In this document: piece by piece, positions 53,916 through 63,232 of the stretch
Layout of the letters: every line of letters starts with the position of its first letter
Position numbering within the stretch: position 1 is the first letter of the stretch
Source: Romboutsia hominis
GTDB taxonomy: Bacteria; Bacillota; Clostridia; Peptostreptococcales; Peptostreptococcaceae
Assembly: GCF_900002575.1 (NCBI RefSeq)
Contig: NZ_LN650648.1
Location: 2,581,565 to 2,645,564, forward strand
DNA: 64,000 nt
Direction of reading: 5' to 3'
The notes under the pieces: generated by a model
Databases searched by the model: none
What the model saw: only the letters and a program-made list of their open reading frames with translations
What the model was told of the DNA's origin: nothing
Translations under genes and position numbers: made by a program

Positions 53916-55214
53916 TTATATTTCATAAAATTTATTAAATGTCTTATATATACTATAATGATCTTTTACACTTCCTAATTCTCTTATAGAGTGCATTGCA
54001 AGTATTGGTGAACCTACATCAACAGATGGTATATCTATATGTGTTGATGAAATTGGCCCTATAGTACTTCCTCCTCTTTCATCTGATCTATTTACAAATT
54101 CTTGATACTTAACGTTAGCTTCTTTGCATATAGCTTTGTATATAGATATTGAGCTGGCATCACTTGTATATGCTTGATTTGCATTTATCTTTATAACTGG
54201 TCCTTTACCCATTACTGGTTTGTTTGTTGGGTCATGCTTTTCTCCTAAGTTTGGATGCACTGCATGTGCTAAATCAGCTGATATAATAAATGAAGAATAT
54301 AATGCTGTAAAGAATTCTTCTCTTGATTTACCTAAAGATATACATATTCTTTCTAGTATGTTTAATAACATATTAGAATCTGCACCTTGTTTAGTAGAAC
54401 TTCCTACTTCTTCATTATCAAATACAGCTACTAAATTTACACCATTTTTACCATTAGCATTTATAAGTGCATGTAAACTAGCATGTGCCATTGATAAATT
54501 ATCTAATCTGCTTGTTGATATAAACTCCTCATTAGGACCCATTAAAGAACCTTTTTCATATTCATATAAGAATAAATCAAAGTCTAATATTTCTTCCTTA
54601 TTTATACCTAGTGACTTACTTATTTCATTTATTAAGAAGTTATCTTTTTCTAAACTTTCGTTTATAAGACCTACTAAAGGTAACATATCCTTTTGTTTAT
54701 TTAGTGCATATCCATCATTTACTCCTCTATTTAAATGAATAGCTATATTTGGTATGATACATATTGGTTTATTTATATTTACCATTTTTTCTACTGGATT
54801 TAATATACTTTCTCCCTTTAATACAACCCTTCCAGCTATGGCTAAAGGTCTATCTAACCAAGTATTTAATATTGGTCCACCATAGCATTCAGTATTTAAT
54901 TTTAAGTATGTACCTTCAGAACACATTTCAGCATTTGGCTTTATTCTAAATGTAGGTGAGTCAGTATGAGAACCTACTATTCTAAATCCTTCTTTTTCTA
55001 TGTTATTAGAGTTAACCTCAAAGGCTATTATAGCAGAAGAATTCTTTGTTACATAATACTTCCCATTTACTTCTATGTTCCATATATCATCTAATTTTAA
55101 TTCTTTAAAGTTATTATCCTCTAAAAGCTTTATAGATGTTTCTACTGCTTGAAATGATGTTGGACTTTTATAAATAAAATCTATTAAATCTTTAGCAAAT
55201 CTCTTTTGTTCCAT
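53916..55214 (-). CDS. apeB: M18-family aminopeptidase
   Basis: A 432-residue two-zinc aminopeptidase. Ligand segments are GSHTDSPTFRIKP (His), NEEVGSSTKQGADS (catalytic Glu and ligand), SADLAHAVHPN and the closing MHSIRELG. It trims peptides, often with acidic or neutral N-termini, as a large cytosolic dodecamer. ATG with GGGAGG site; patatin gene follows. Confidence 0.93.
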   Translation of the reverse strand: MEQKRFAKDLIDFIYKSPTSFQAVETSIKLLEDNNFKELKLDDIWNIEVNGKYYVTKNSSAIIAFEVNSNNIEKEGFRIVGSHTDSPTFRIKPNAEMCSEGTYLKLNTECYGGPILNTWLDRPLAIAGRVVLKGESILNPVEKMVNINKPICIIPNIAIHLNRGVNDGYALNKQKDMLPLVGLINESLEKDNFLINEISKSLGINKEEILDFDLFLYEYEKGSLMGPNEEFISTSRLDNLSMAHASLHALINANGKNGVNLVAVFDNEEVGSSTKQGADSNMLLNILERICISLGKSREEFFTALYSSFIISADLAHAVHPNLGEKHDPTNKPVMGKGPVIKINANQAYTSDASSISIYKAICKEANVKYQEFVNRSDERGGSTIGPISSTHIDIPSVDVGSPILAMHSIRELGSVKDHYSIYKTFNKFYEI

Positions 55215-55410
55215 TTTGTAGCCTCCCTAGTAAATGTAAATTAATGTATTTCTACATTATAAATATATTATAATACTAATTTTCCCAATCTTAAACAGAG
55301 TATTTTAATCTTTAAAATAAAGATTTACTATATTTATATTTGTCATTAACTTAGTGAGTTCTAATGTGTTATATAGTTAACCTAAGCTTTTTAAATATAT
55401 TATTTAAATA

Positions 55411-55444
55411 AAAATAAAGGATATATAAATATATCCTTTATTTT
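55411..55444 (-). terminator. terminator of pcrA
   Basis: Stem AATAAAGGATATA / TATATCCTTTATT (55413-55425 with 55430-55442) with A and T runs, eight bases past the pcrA stop. Confidence 0.8.
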
Positions 55445-55451
55445 TTATTTA

Positions 55452-57674
55452 CTATAATACATCTAATGTTGTGTATTCTTTATTTATTTTTTTAATTCCT
55501 TGTTCTTTAAATGCTATTGTAACATCAGAGCCCATCATACCAACAACAGTACCTTCTCCAAATTTTGGATGATGTACCTTTGCTCCTAGCTTTATATCAT
55601 CTATATCAGTTTCTTTTTTAGTATCTTTTATAGTCGCATTTACTTTTTTAGCAACTGTGGACTTATTCATAGTGTTCATATATTTTTGTTTGTACTTATC
55701 TAATACATTATAATTAGCCTTTGAGTAAGTTAATTCTTTTTCTACTTTGTTAAGCTTCTCTATACATTGTTCTGGTAATTCTTCCATAAATCTAGATGCT
55801 ATTGATGGATTAGTTTTTCCATATAAAGTTCTTCTTTGAGTTAATGTCATATAAAGAACTTCTTTTGCTCTTGTTATACCAACATAGCAAAGTCTTCTTT
55901 CTTCTTCTATATCTGACTCACTCATTGACCTTACAGCTCTAGATATTGGGAATAATCCCTCTTCCATACCAATTAAGAATACAACAGGGAATTCTAGCCC
56001 TTTTGATGTGTGTATAGTCATTAATGATACTTTTTCTATCTCTTCATCTTCACTAGATTCAGATGAAAGTGCAACACCTGTTAAGAATGTTTGTAAATCT
56101 TTTTCTTCGCTACTTTGCTCAAATTCTAATGCTATAGATATAAACTCTTTTAGATTATCAATTCTATCTTGAGCTTCTTCACTTTTGTCCTTAGATAGCT
56201 CATCTATATATCCTGTAGTCTCTAATACTTTCTCTATAAGCTTACTTACAGGATATACTTCTTTTATAGTTCTAAGTGTTCCTACTGTATCAACAAATCC
56301 ATTTATACTATTTTTAGCTTTTGTTGATATATCTGAATTTGTATCTATATCTATTAGTACAGAGTACATACTCTCTTGCTTTAAACTAGCTCTATCTTCT
56401 ATTTTTTCTATAGTTCTAAGACCTATACCTCTTCTAGGTACGTTTATTATCCTCTTTAAAGATATATCATCTTGAGGATTTTGTATAACCCTTAAATATG
56501 CTAGTAAATCTTTTATTTCTTTTCTTTCATAGAATTTTGTTCCACCATATATATTATATGGTATTTGGCTTCTATTAAGTGCATCTTCTACTGGACGAGC
56601 CTGAGCATTAGCTCTATAAAGTACAGCAAAGTCCTTATAAGTTCTACCTTGCTCTCTTGCTATTTTAGCTATCATATCTGCAACAAAATCAGATTCATTT
56701 ATTTCATTTTCAGATAGTTGTATCTTTATTAGCTCTCCTTCTTTTTTCTCACTCCAAAGTTTCTTTCTTTTTCTTTCTATATTATTAGATATAACAGTAT
56801 TTGCTGCATCTAGTATAACTTGAGTAGATCTATAGTTTTGTTCTAGCTTAACAACATGAACATCATCATAGTCTCTTTCAAACTCAAGTATATTTCTTAT
56901 ATCCGCACCTCTCCATCCATATATACTTTGGTCATCATCTCCAACAACACATATATTTTGATGTTCCTTTGCTAATAATTTTATTAGTTCATATTGAGCT
57001 TTACTTGTATCTTGATACTCATCTACCATTATATATTTAAATCTACTTCTATAAAATTCTAAAACTTCTTCTTCAGATTTTAAAAGTTCTACTGTTTTAT
57101 ATATTAAATCATCAAAATCTAAAGCACTATTTCTTTTTAAACGATCTTGATATAGTGCATATACATCTGCAATCTTACTCATTCTATTATCATGTCTATG
57201 CATATCTTTAAATTGTGATGGGCTATACAGCTTATCTTTTGCCCCTGATATTGTACTTATTATTACCTTAGGTTCAAATACTTTATCACTTAAATTTAAC
57301 TCTTTTAAACAGTCCTTTACTAAGGTAACTTGGTCAGCACTATCATATATAACAAAACTTCTATTGTATCCGATTCTATTTATATCTTTTCTTAGTATAC
57401 GCACACAGCAAGAGTGGAAAGTACTTATCCACATTTCCTTTGTATCTGTTCCTAAAGTTTCCTCTACTCTCTCTCTCATTTCATTAGCAGCTTTATTTGT
57501 AAATGTTATTGCTAATATATTTGGGGCTTGTACACCTTTATCTTCTATAAGATGTGCTATTCTCGTTGTTAAAACTCTAGTTTTCCCTGACCCAGCTCCA
57601 GCTAGTATAAGTACCGGTCCTTCTGTTTTTTCTACAGCTTCTCTCTGGGCAGGATTTAATGTATCTAAATTCAT
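55452..57674 (-). CDS. pcrA: ATP-dependent DNA helicase PcrA
   Basis: A 740-residue superfamily 1A helicase that unwinds DNA 3' to 5' in repair and replication. Motifs in order: AGAGSGKTRVLTTRIAHL (I), VDEYQDTSKAQYELI (II), GDDDQSIYGWRGAD (III), LEQNYRST (IV), TIHTSKGLEFPVVFLIGMEEG (V) and YVGITRAKEVLYM (VI). The C-terminal ~55 residues form the Tudor-like RNA polymerase-binding domain (HHPKFGEGTVVGM). ATG with AGGAGG site. No ligA follows, unlike in Bacillus. Confidence 0.97.
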   Translation of the reverse strand: MNLDTLNPAQREAVEKTEGPVLILAGAGSGKTRVLTTRIAHLIEDKGVQAPNILAITFTNKAANEMRERVEETLGTDTKEMWISTFHSCCVRILRKDINRIGYNRSFVIYDSADQVTLVKDCLKELNLSDKVFEPKVIISTISGAKDKLYSPSQFKDMHRHDNRMSKIADVYALYQDRLKRNSALDFDDLIYKTVELLKSEEEVLEFYRSRFKYIMVDEYQDTSKAQYELIKLLAKEHQNICVVGDDDQSIYGWRGADIRNILEFERDYDDVHVVKLEQNYRSTQVILDAANTVISNNIERKRKKLWSEKKEGELIKIQLSENEINESDFVADMIAKIAREQGRTYKDFAVLYRANAQARPVEDALNRSQIPYNIYGGTKFYERKEIKDLLAYLRVIQNPQDDISLKRIINVPRRGIGLRTIEKIEDRASLKQESMYSVLIDIDTNSDISTKAKNSINGFVDTVGTLRTIKEVYPVSKLIEKVLETTGYIDELSKDKSEEAQDRIDNLKEFISIALEFEQSSEEKDLQTFLTGVALSSESSEDEEIEKVSLMTIHTSKGLEFPVVFLIGMEEGLFPISRAVRSMSESDIEEERRLCYVGITRAKEVLYMTLTQRRTLYGKTNPSIASRFMEELPEQCIEKLNKVEKELTYSKANYNVLDKYKQKYMNTMNKSTVAKKVNATIKDTKKETDIDDIKLGAKVHHPKFGEGTVVGMMGSDVTIAFKEQGIKKINKEYTTLDVL

Positions 57675-57877
57675 AATTTTCCTCCTGTCGCTATTCCTAT
57701 AACTATATTTTAATCTATAATAAATATTTATTCAAACTTTAAATCAGTCCTATATTTTGATAATCTCCATAATCTAATTATTCTAAAATGGATATTATAA
57801 AAATATAATTTATTTATTAAATGAAATTATACTATACCATACTTTATATTATTCTTGTATTTTATTTAAAATAAATA

Positions 57878-57946
57878 GGCTATCTAAAAATAATAATCCT
57901 TGCAATTTATACTTTCTTAAGTTACAAGTTATTATTTTAAATAGCC
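57878..57946 (-). terminator. long hairpin after the second BMP lipoprotein gene
   Basis: GGCTATCTAAAAATAATAAT (57878-57897) continuing to 57902 pairs with the stretch 57925-57946 ending AAATAGCC, giving a stem of over 20 bp with some mismatches and a loop of about 22 bases. It lies 18 bases past the gene; the T run is weak. Likely a terminator or 3' stabiliser. Confidence 0.55.
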
Positions 57947-57963
57947 ATTTTATATCTTATGTA

Positions 57964-58986
57964 TTATTTTACTTCTAATTTTCCTTCTATTATATCCTCT
58001 GCTTTTTTGTTAACATAATCAATTATTTCTTTAGGTACATTTTTACCAGTACTTGGTGCTATCCCAACTGCCTCTTCTTTTAATCCATAAACTACAGCTT
58101 TTCCGCCTTCAAATTTTCCTTCTTTTATCTTTGATATTGTATCAAAAACACCAATATCAACTCTTTTCATAGCTGAAGTTATTACATTGTCAGGAGCTAA
58201 ATTATTTTGGTCCATATCTACTCCTATAGCATACTTATCTTTTTCTTTAGCTGACTCTATCGCACCAGTTCCAACACCACCTGCAGCTGAGAATATTACA
58301 TCTACTTTATTATTATACATTTGATTAGCTATAGACTTTCCTAAGCTAGCATCATCAAAGGAATTTGCATATTGAGATAAATACTCTACATCTTTATTTT
58401 CCGACTTTACCCCAGCTTTAAATCCCTCTTCAAATCTTGTTATATTTGGTATTTCCATACCACCTATAAATCCAACTTTATTAGTTTCACTCATCTTAGA
58501 TGCTATTATACCTACTAAATATGCTGCCTCTCTTTCATCAAAAGTCATACATATCATATTGTCTGGTATTTCTTGTCCCTCTTCTTCATAATTATGATCA
58601 ATTATGACAAACTGTCTATCTGGATAAAGTTTTGCTGCATTTAACATTGATTCTGCTGTTGTATATCCAACACCTATAATTACATCACGTTCTTGGTCTA
58701 TAAAGGTTTCTATATTAGGTGCATAATCTGCATCTTGGTTTGACTCCAAGTATGAGCCATCTATACCTAGTTCTGATTTTGCCTTTTCTAATCCTTCTAA
58801 TGATGATTGATTAAAGCTTTGGTCATTAGCCCCACCTTCTCCAAGCACTATTCCTACAGAAAATTTTTCTTCGTCACCTTTCATGTTTTTGCTACCTTCT
58901 TTTGAGTCATTACTACATCCAATCATGCTTAAAGACATAATCCCTACTATTGCTGTAAATATTAATCTCTTCTTTAACTTTAACAT
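57964..58986 (-). CDS. BMP-family lipoprotein, second copy
   Basis: A 340-residue extracellular substrate-binding protein, paralogous to the one at 11144-12193 (shared blocks: NDQSFNQSS, ESNQDADYAPNIETF, IFSAAGGVGTGAIESA, VDMDQNNLAPDNVITSAMKR). The lipobox is SMIGC (Cys about 24). No permease or ATPase is adjacent, so it may share the ABC importer at 7.3-10.9 kb or feed another. Upstream lie an inverted-repeat operator, two terminators and a cobalamin riboswitch. ATG with GGGGGAG site. Confidence 0.9.
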   Translation of the reverse strand: MLKLKKRLIFTAIVGIMSLSMIGCSNDSKEGSKNMKGDEEKFSVGIVLGEGGANDQSFNQSSLEGLEKAKSELGIDGSYLESNQDADYAPNIETFIDQERDVIIGVGYTTAESMLNAAKLYPDRQFVIIDHNYEEEGQEIPDNMICMTFDEREAAYLVGIIASKMSETNKVGFIGGMEIPNITRFEEGFKAGVKSENKDVEYLSQYANSFDDASLGKSIANQMYNNKVDVIFSAAGGVGTGAIESAKEKDKYAIGVDMDQNNLAPDNVITSAMKRVDIGVFDTISKIKEGKFEGGKAVVYGLKEEAVGIAPSTGKNVPKEIIDYVNKKAEDIIEGKLEVK

Positions 58987-59013
58987 ATACTAAATCTCCC
59001 CCTGATAAATTAT

Positions 59014-59064
59014 GTTTACACATAAATTGTATTATATGTCTTTACACATGTAAACAATTTATGT
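59014..59064 (-). promoter_or_regulatory. operator region of the second BMP lipoprotein gene
   Basis: An 11-base inverted repeat, ACATAAATTGT (59020-59030) with ACAATTTATGT (59054-59064), encloses TTTACACATGTAAA (59041-59054), itself a 6-base inverted repeat. TTTACACAT also occurs as a direct repeat at 59015 and 59041. A -10-like TATAAT (59034-59029 on the minus strand) lies inside. Probably a repressor site different from that at 12216-12247. Confidence 0.55.
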
Positions 59065-59203
59065 TAAATAAAAAATTTACTTCGCTCATATCACTTATGG
59101 CTTCATGTATTTTTTAATATTTTTACATTTTCATACTAATTAATGTGTATTATCAATATGAATTATCTACATTTTTATTCTTAATATAAGATCATTACAT
59201 AAA

Positions 59204-59238
59204 AAAATAAGCCCTTAAATGTAATAAGGGCTTTTTAA
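59204..59238. terminator. terminator between the B12 riboswitch region and the BMP gene
   Basis: Stem AAGCCCTTA / TAAGGGCTT (59209-59217 with 59225-59233), A run on the left and T run on the right, so it works on both strands. The stretch 59240-59418 between the two terminators has no gene I can see. Confidence 0.75.
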
Positions 59239-59418
59239 GCATAAAGCTTTAGATATAAAATTTATATTAAATTTAGGCTTAAGGCAAATTAATTTTAAGA
59301 CTTATACATTACAAGTCTCTTTTTAATGCAAACTATCTTGCATAGCTTAATCTTATATACTTCATCTATTTAAAATATTTCTTAATATCATTTATATAAA
59401 ATTTTAAACTTTTCACAA

Positions 59419-59455
59419 TAAAAAAGCCTAATCCACAGGGATTAGACTTTATCTA
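59419..59455 (-). terminator. terminator hairpin of the cobalamin riboswitch
   Basis: AAGTCTAATCC / GGATTAGGCTT on the minus strand (59449-59439 with 59434-59424), loop CTGT, then six T. The one non-Watson-Crick pair is U-G in minus-strand RNA but C-A in plus-strand RNA, which shows the minus strand is the working one. Confidence 0.85.
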
Positions 59456-59496
59456 CATAAATAACTATATAAGTAGCTTAAAGACATTCTCCATCC

Positions 59497-59672
59497 CCGA
59501 AGAAATCATTTAATATTATTAGGCAGGTCTCCTGACTTAGCTTCATTTTACTCTTTCTCCTTCCCATAATCTAATATTACAGTGGTTTTAGAAATTTCAT
59601 CAGCATCACAGTAGCGGGGGCTGTAGAGGATTTTAACCTCTTTCCCTATTAATCTTATATTAAGAACCTATA
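59497..59672 (-). promoter_or_regulatory. cobalamin (adenosylcobalamin) riboswitch
   Basis: On the minus strand: TAGGGAA, then GGTTAAAATCCTCTACAG, CCCCCGCTACTGTGATG (about 59620-59604), the variable arm, and AGTCAGGAGACCTGCCT (59537-59521). These are the conserved parts of the B12 riboswitch, including the B12 box equivalent. The terminator at 59419-59455 is its expression platform. It is read away from the AAA+/VWA genes, toward the BMP lipoprotein 510 bases further on, with a second terminator in between. Function: stop transcription when B12 is plentiful. Confidence 0.9.
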
Positions 59673-59732
59673 ATATATACTTTTCTATATTAAATTATAT
59701 TCGCTATATATTTTAATATTCCTTTTATTTTT

Positions 59733-61505
59733 CTAATTTCTTATTATCTTTTTTAAATACATGGAAACCACATCAGAAAACCTCTGGATGTCTTTAGTAT
59801 ATATGAAGTCTTTACCATATATAATTTTTTCTACTTCTAAATCTATTTCTTTTCCTGTAAATACTCCTAGTACCATTATTCCCTTTTGCCTAGCTTTTCT
59901 TACTTCTGATGCAGTATCTTTTGCTCCAATCATACCTTTATAAGACATTTCTCCTCTTATACTTCTTTCCCTGTCTTTACCTATCTTTATGTCATTCGGT
60001 CTTCCATCACTTAATACAATTAAGATTTTATTTTCTTCTTCTCTTTCTAATAATCCTTCACAAATAGATTTTATGGCTAGTCCATCTCTATTATTTCCAG
60101 CACAAAAATATTCAAATATGTTCTCATTATTGGTTATTTTATCTTCATAGTCTCTAAATCTTTTTAATATAGTGTAATCCATAAGGCTTGAGAATCCCAT
60201 AACTCTATTTGGTATACCAGCCTTAGTTAAAGCTGTTGATATTATATATGCTTGTATCGCTACATTGGCTTGATTTCTAGTTTGAGACCCACTAGAATCT
60301 AAAAGTATATCTATTACATACCTACCTTTCTCATTTTCAATATCTTTGTAGAAAATTTTATTATTATTGCTTCTAGTTGCTCTCCATGCCCTATTTGCAT
60401 ATATAGTACCACTATCACAATAAACTCTACTTTTCTCATTTTCTTCTATTAATATTCTCAATAGAGTTTCCTTTAATTTTAATATATTCCTTTTATATAT
60501 TTTTATGTTTTCTCTAAATTTACGAGTATTATTTTCTTTTTGTCTAGTTGCATATTTTATCTGAGCTATATTACTACATTCACTTCTTAATACTCCATCT
60601 GTAAAATGTACTCTACATCCCTCATGAACCCCTCTACAACATTTGCTTTCTATTTTTTTTAATTCTAAGTCACCTATATATGATTTCCCGTAGTAATGCT
60701 CTATTTTCTTATATATCTTATTTAAAGTTTCCTCATCAACATATAGTACATTGTTAGAACTATGTTTTGAGCCTTTAATATCAACTTCTCCTAAGCTTTC
60801 AATTAACATAGATGATGATATCTCGCTTATTTGATTTTCTATAGTTTTACTGTATTCATTATCATAAAGTTCTTCATACATAAAATCTGAAAATGTGTCA
60901 AAATCTATATTTGAATTTATTATTCTTTCATTTTCATAGTTTTCATTATCATATTTATTTGAAGTATCATTAAAATAATTTATATAAATTTCATCTATTC
61001 CCCTAAGTATTTCAACTATATTTTCATTAAGATTAATTTCATTTATTTTATTTACTATCCTTCTACTTAGTCCGTCTATAGTTGGATGTTTTCCCATCCT
61101 TTCTAAAACTAAAAAGTATTTTATTTTTTGTAGTATTTCTTCATTATGTATTTTACTAAAACCTGATAAAATATCTTTGTAAGCACTTAATCTTATATCT
61201 TCAATACCTGGTCTTTCCTTTATAATCTTTTCTTCAACTAACCTATCTAATGTTATATGCAATAAATCAGATATAACATCAATATCATATCCCATTTTAG
61301 CTCTACTTAATAAGTATCTTTTTACTAAGATCCAATCTATGTATTTATGCCTTCCTCCTGCCATCGTAGCAAAATACAAGGCGATATCTTTAGATGAATA
61401 TTCATTTTTAGATATTTGAATATCATCATTATAATCTCCTGCTACAGTCCAAGATAGATTGCTAATTCTATTTTCAAATTCATAATTCCCATATACCCAT
61501 TTCAT
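59733..61505 (-). CDS. VWA-domain protein, CobT/NorD-like
   Basis: A 590-residue protein whose last ~200 residues are a von Willebrand A domain with a complete MIDAS: ILLDSSGSQT (D-x-S-x-S), NNRDGLAI (Thr position replaced by Asp-Gly) and IVLSDGRPND. The long N-terminal part is helical and acidic, with two Cys-Cys/Cys motifs (SKCCRGVHEGCRVHF). Layout matches the CobT/NorD type that works with MoxR/CobS-like AAA+ ATPases in metal insertion or complex activation. It follows its AAA+ partner by 14 bases. ATG with AGGAAA site. Confidence 0.85.
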   Translation of the reverse strand: MKWVYGNYEFENRISNLSWTVAGDYNDDIQISKNEYSSKDIALYFATMAGGRHKYIDWILVKRYLLSRAKMGYDIDVISDLLHITLDRLVEEKIIKERPGIEDIRLSAYKDILSGFSKIHNEEILQKIKYFLVLERMGKHPTIDGLSRRIVNKINEINLNENIVEILRGIDEIYINYFNDTSNKYDNENYENERIINSNIDFDTFSDFMYEELYDNEYSKTIENQISEISSSMLIESLGEVDIKGSKHSSNNVLYVDEETLNKIYKKIEHYYGKSYIGDLELKKIESKCCRGVHEGCRVHFTDGVLRSECSNIAQIKYATRQKENNTRKFRENIKIYKRNILKLKETLLRILIEENEKSRVYCDSGTIYANRAWRATRSNNNKIFYKDIENEKGRYVIDILLDSSGSQTRNQANVAIQAYIISTALTKAGIPNRVMGFSSLMDYTILKRFRDYEDKITNNENIFEYFCAGNNRDGLAIKSICEGLLEREEENKILIVLSDGRPNDIKIGKDRERSIRGEMSYKGMIGAKDTASEVRKARQKGIMVLGVFTGKEIDLEVEKIIYGKDFIYTKDIQRFSDVVSMYLKKIIRN

Positions 61506-61519
61506 AATTATTTCCTACT

Positions 61520-62452
61520 TTAATATGTATTTATTTTAGGAAATATATCTTTAGTTTCCCATTTATCTGGTATTCTAGTCTTTATAATATCTCCTACAAT
61601 CTCTTTCTCATATACATCAAATGTTTTACTTGTTACTCCCATATTAACCGCTAAAGATGGTTTTAATCCTCTTCTGATAGCTTTTAGTGATCCTATTAAT
61701 CCTCTCAAATCTACTGATTTACTAGATATTTCTCCATTTTGTGATTTTAATTGTAAGTCTAAGAATATACCTCCAAATTGGATTAATTTTTCTTCATCTG
61801 CATCCTCAAATTCTTTTTTTAATATTAGCATTAATTTTTCTTCTTCTACAGCAGGTATATCTATGACCATAAACCTAGAAACTAGTGCCTCATTTAATTC
61901 TTTTGTCCCTGCATATTCATAATTCATAGTTCCTATAAATCTCGTTGCATCATGAAGATTTATTCTTTCATATCCAGGTACATCTATTACTCTTCTATAA
62001 TCTAACGCTGAATGTAGTACTGCAATTGCATCATTTTTAGCCATATTTATTTCATCAAATATACCAAATCCCCCATTTATAGCACATTCATATACTGAGC
62101 CTCTTCTTAACTTAACTTCATTATCTATAAATGTATCTGTACCTATTAAAGTTGTACTATCTGTATTTATATGGAACGATGTATTCCACTGAGGTCTTCC
62201 AAATAACTCTGATAAATTATCTGCTAGTAGATTTTTTCCTGTCGCCTTTGGGCCAGATAATAGTATGTTTTCTCCCTCTAATATAGCTGATATAGCCATA
62301 TTCCATATATCTTTTCCATAAAAATACTTAGTCGAATCTGATATCCTATGTTTAAGATTCTCATCTATTTTATAGAATTCTTTAAACTTTATTGCATCAT
62401 TTATTAATTTTTCGTCTACACCTTGGTTTAATAAACTTACTATTATACCCAT
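61520..62452 (-). CDS. MoxR/CobS-like AAA+ ATPase
   Basis: A 310-residue AAA_5-type ATPase: Walker A LSGPKATGKN (about 82-91), the NTDSTTLIGTD substrate loop, Walker B GIFDEINMA, sensor IGTMNYEYAGTKELNEALVSRF with arginine finger. It resembles CobS of cobaltochelatase and MoxR chaperones, which act with a VWA protein encoded next to them, as here. A CobN-like large chelatase subunit is not in the window. ATG with AAGGGGG site. Confidence 0.88.
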   Translation of the reverse strand: MGIIVSLLNQGVDEKLINDAIKFKEFYKIDENLKHRISDSTKYFYGKDIWNMAISAILEGENILLSGPKATGKNLLADNLSELFGRPQWNTSFHINTDSTTLIGTDTFIDNEVKLRRGSVYECAINGGFGIFDEINMAKNDAIAVLHSALDYRRVIDVPGYERINLHDATRFIGTMNYEYAGTKELNEALVSRFMVIDIPAVEEEKLMLILKKEFEDADEEKLIQFGGIFLDLQLKSQNGEISSKSVDLRGLIGSLKAIRRGLKPSLAVNMGVTSKTFDVYEKEIVGDIIKTRIPDKWETKDIFPKINTY

Positions 62453-62661
62453 AGTCAGTCCCCCTTGTCTTTGTTATATACTATAATATTAGCATATAAT
62501 CTATAATCTGATATAATATTTTATCCTTACACTACCTTGTTAATTTATCTAAAATTTACTTAAATACCTTACGTTTAAATACTTTGACTGTTTTATGGAT
62601 TTAAAATTACTTAATATCTAAATTATCTCAATTCTTTATTAGAACAAAATAAAATTTTATT

Positions 62662-62706
62662 AAAAAATAAGAGGCTTAGTATATAACCTAACCCCCTACT
62701 TATTTT
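62662..62706 (-). terminator. terminator-like stem after the pseudogene
   Basis: AAATAAGAGG / CCTACTTATTT (about 62664-62673 with 62692-62702), one bulged base, A and T runs outside. The stretch 62453-62661 holds the promoter region of the AAA+ gene and nothing else visible. Confidence 0.6.
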
Positions 62707-62709
62707 TAT

Positions 62710-63026
62710 TTATAATCCGTACTTACATAAAATATAGTCTACAAACTTTCCATTTTCATAGAATAATTCTCCATCAGCATATATATTACTACAACTTCTT
62801 ATATCACATAACTTATCCCAATACAGTGATTATTTATTTTTGACTGCTGCCTCTAACATAAAATCCCCTATTACCATATAAATAATTCCTTCTATCTTTT
62901 CATAAAATAGCATATTTGAAGTGAATTTTTCATACCATAATTTGTGCTTATTGTCTTACCGTTTTTTACTTCTGCTAAATAATTTGCTAATAACTTATCT
63001 AATTTATTTAACCTTTTTAAATATCA
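62710..63026 (-). pseudogene. decayed gene fragment of unknown function
   Basis: On the minus strand three blocks of protein-like sequence follow one another in different frames: first NKLDKLLANYLAEVKNGKTI (ending at a stop near 62906), then MLFYEKIEGIIYMVIGDFML to a stop near 62830, then DKLCDIRSCSNIYADGELFY through CKYGL and a final TAA at 62712-62710. Joined, they read as one protein of about 105 residues broken by at least two frameshifts. No ribosome site precedes it. I do not recognise the family. Confidence 0.6.
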
Positions 63027-63047
63027 TAACAGTAAACTTATAAAATA

Positions 63048-63078
63048 AAAAAGAGATAGCCTTAAATAGCTATCTATA
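63048..63078 (-). terminator. terminator of the rRNA operon
   Basis: Stem AGATAGC / GCTATCT (63054-63060 with 63069-63075) followed on the minus strand by TCTTTTTTATTTTA, about 40 bases after the 5S gene. Confidence 0.75.
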
Positions 63079-63111
63079 CATATCTAATATTTTATAAAAT
63101 AAAAAAAAGAT

Positions 63112-63232
63112 TACGTGGCTACGTCTTACTCTCCCAGGAGGTCGCCCCCCAAGTACCATCAGCGCTAAAGAGCTTAACTTCTGTGTTCGGTATGGGAACA
63201 GGTGTATCCTCTTTGCTATAATAACCACATAA
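63112..63232 (-). rRNA. rrf: 5S ribosomal RNA
   Basis: The minus strand reads the standard clostridial 5S core: ACACCTGTTCCCATACCGAA (about 63211-63192) and GATGGTACTTGGGGGGCGAC. The terminal helix ATTATGTGG / CCACGTAAT closes at about 63112 and 63232. It lies 58 bases after the end of 23S, with no tRNA between them. Confidence 0.93.
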
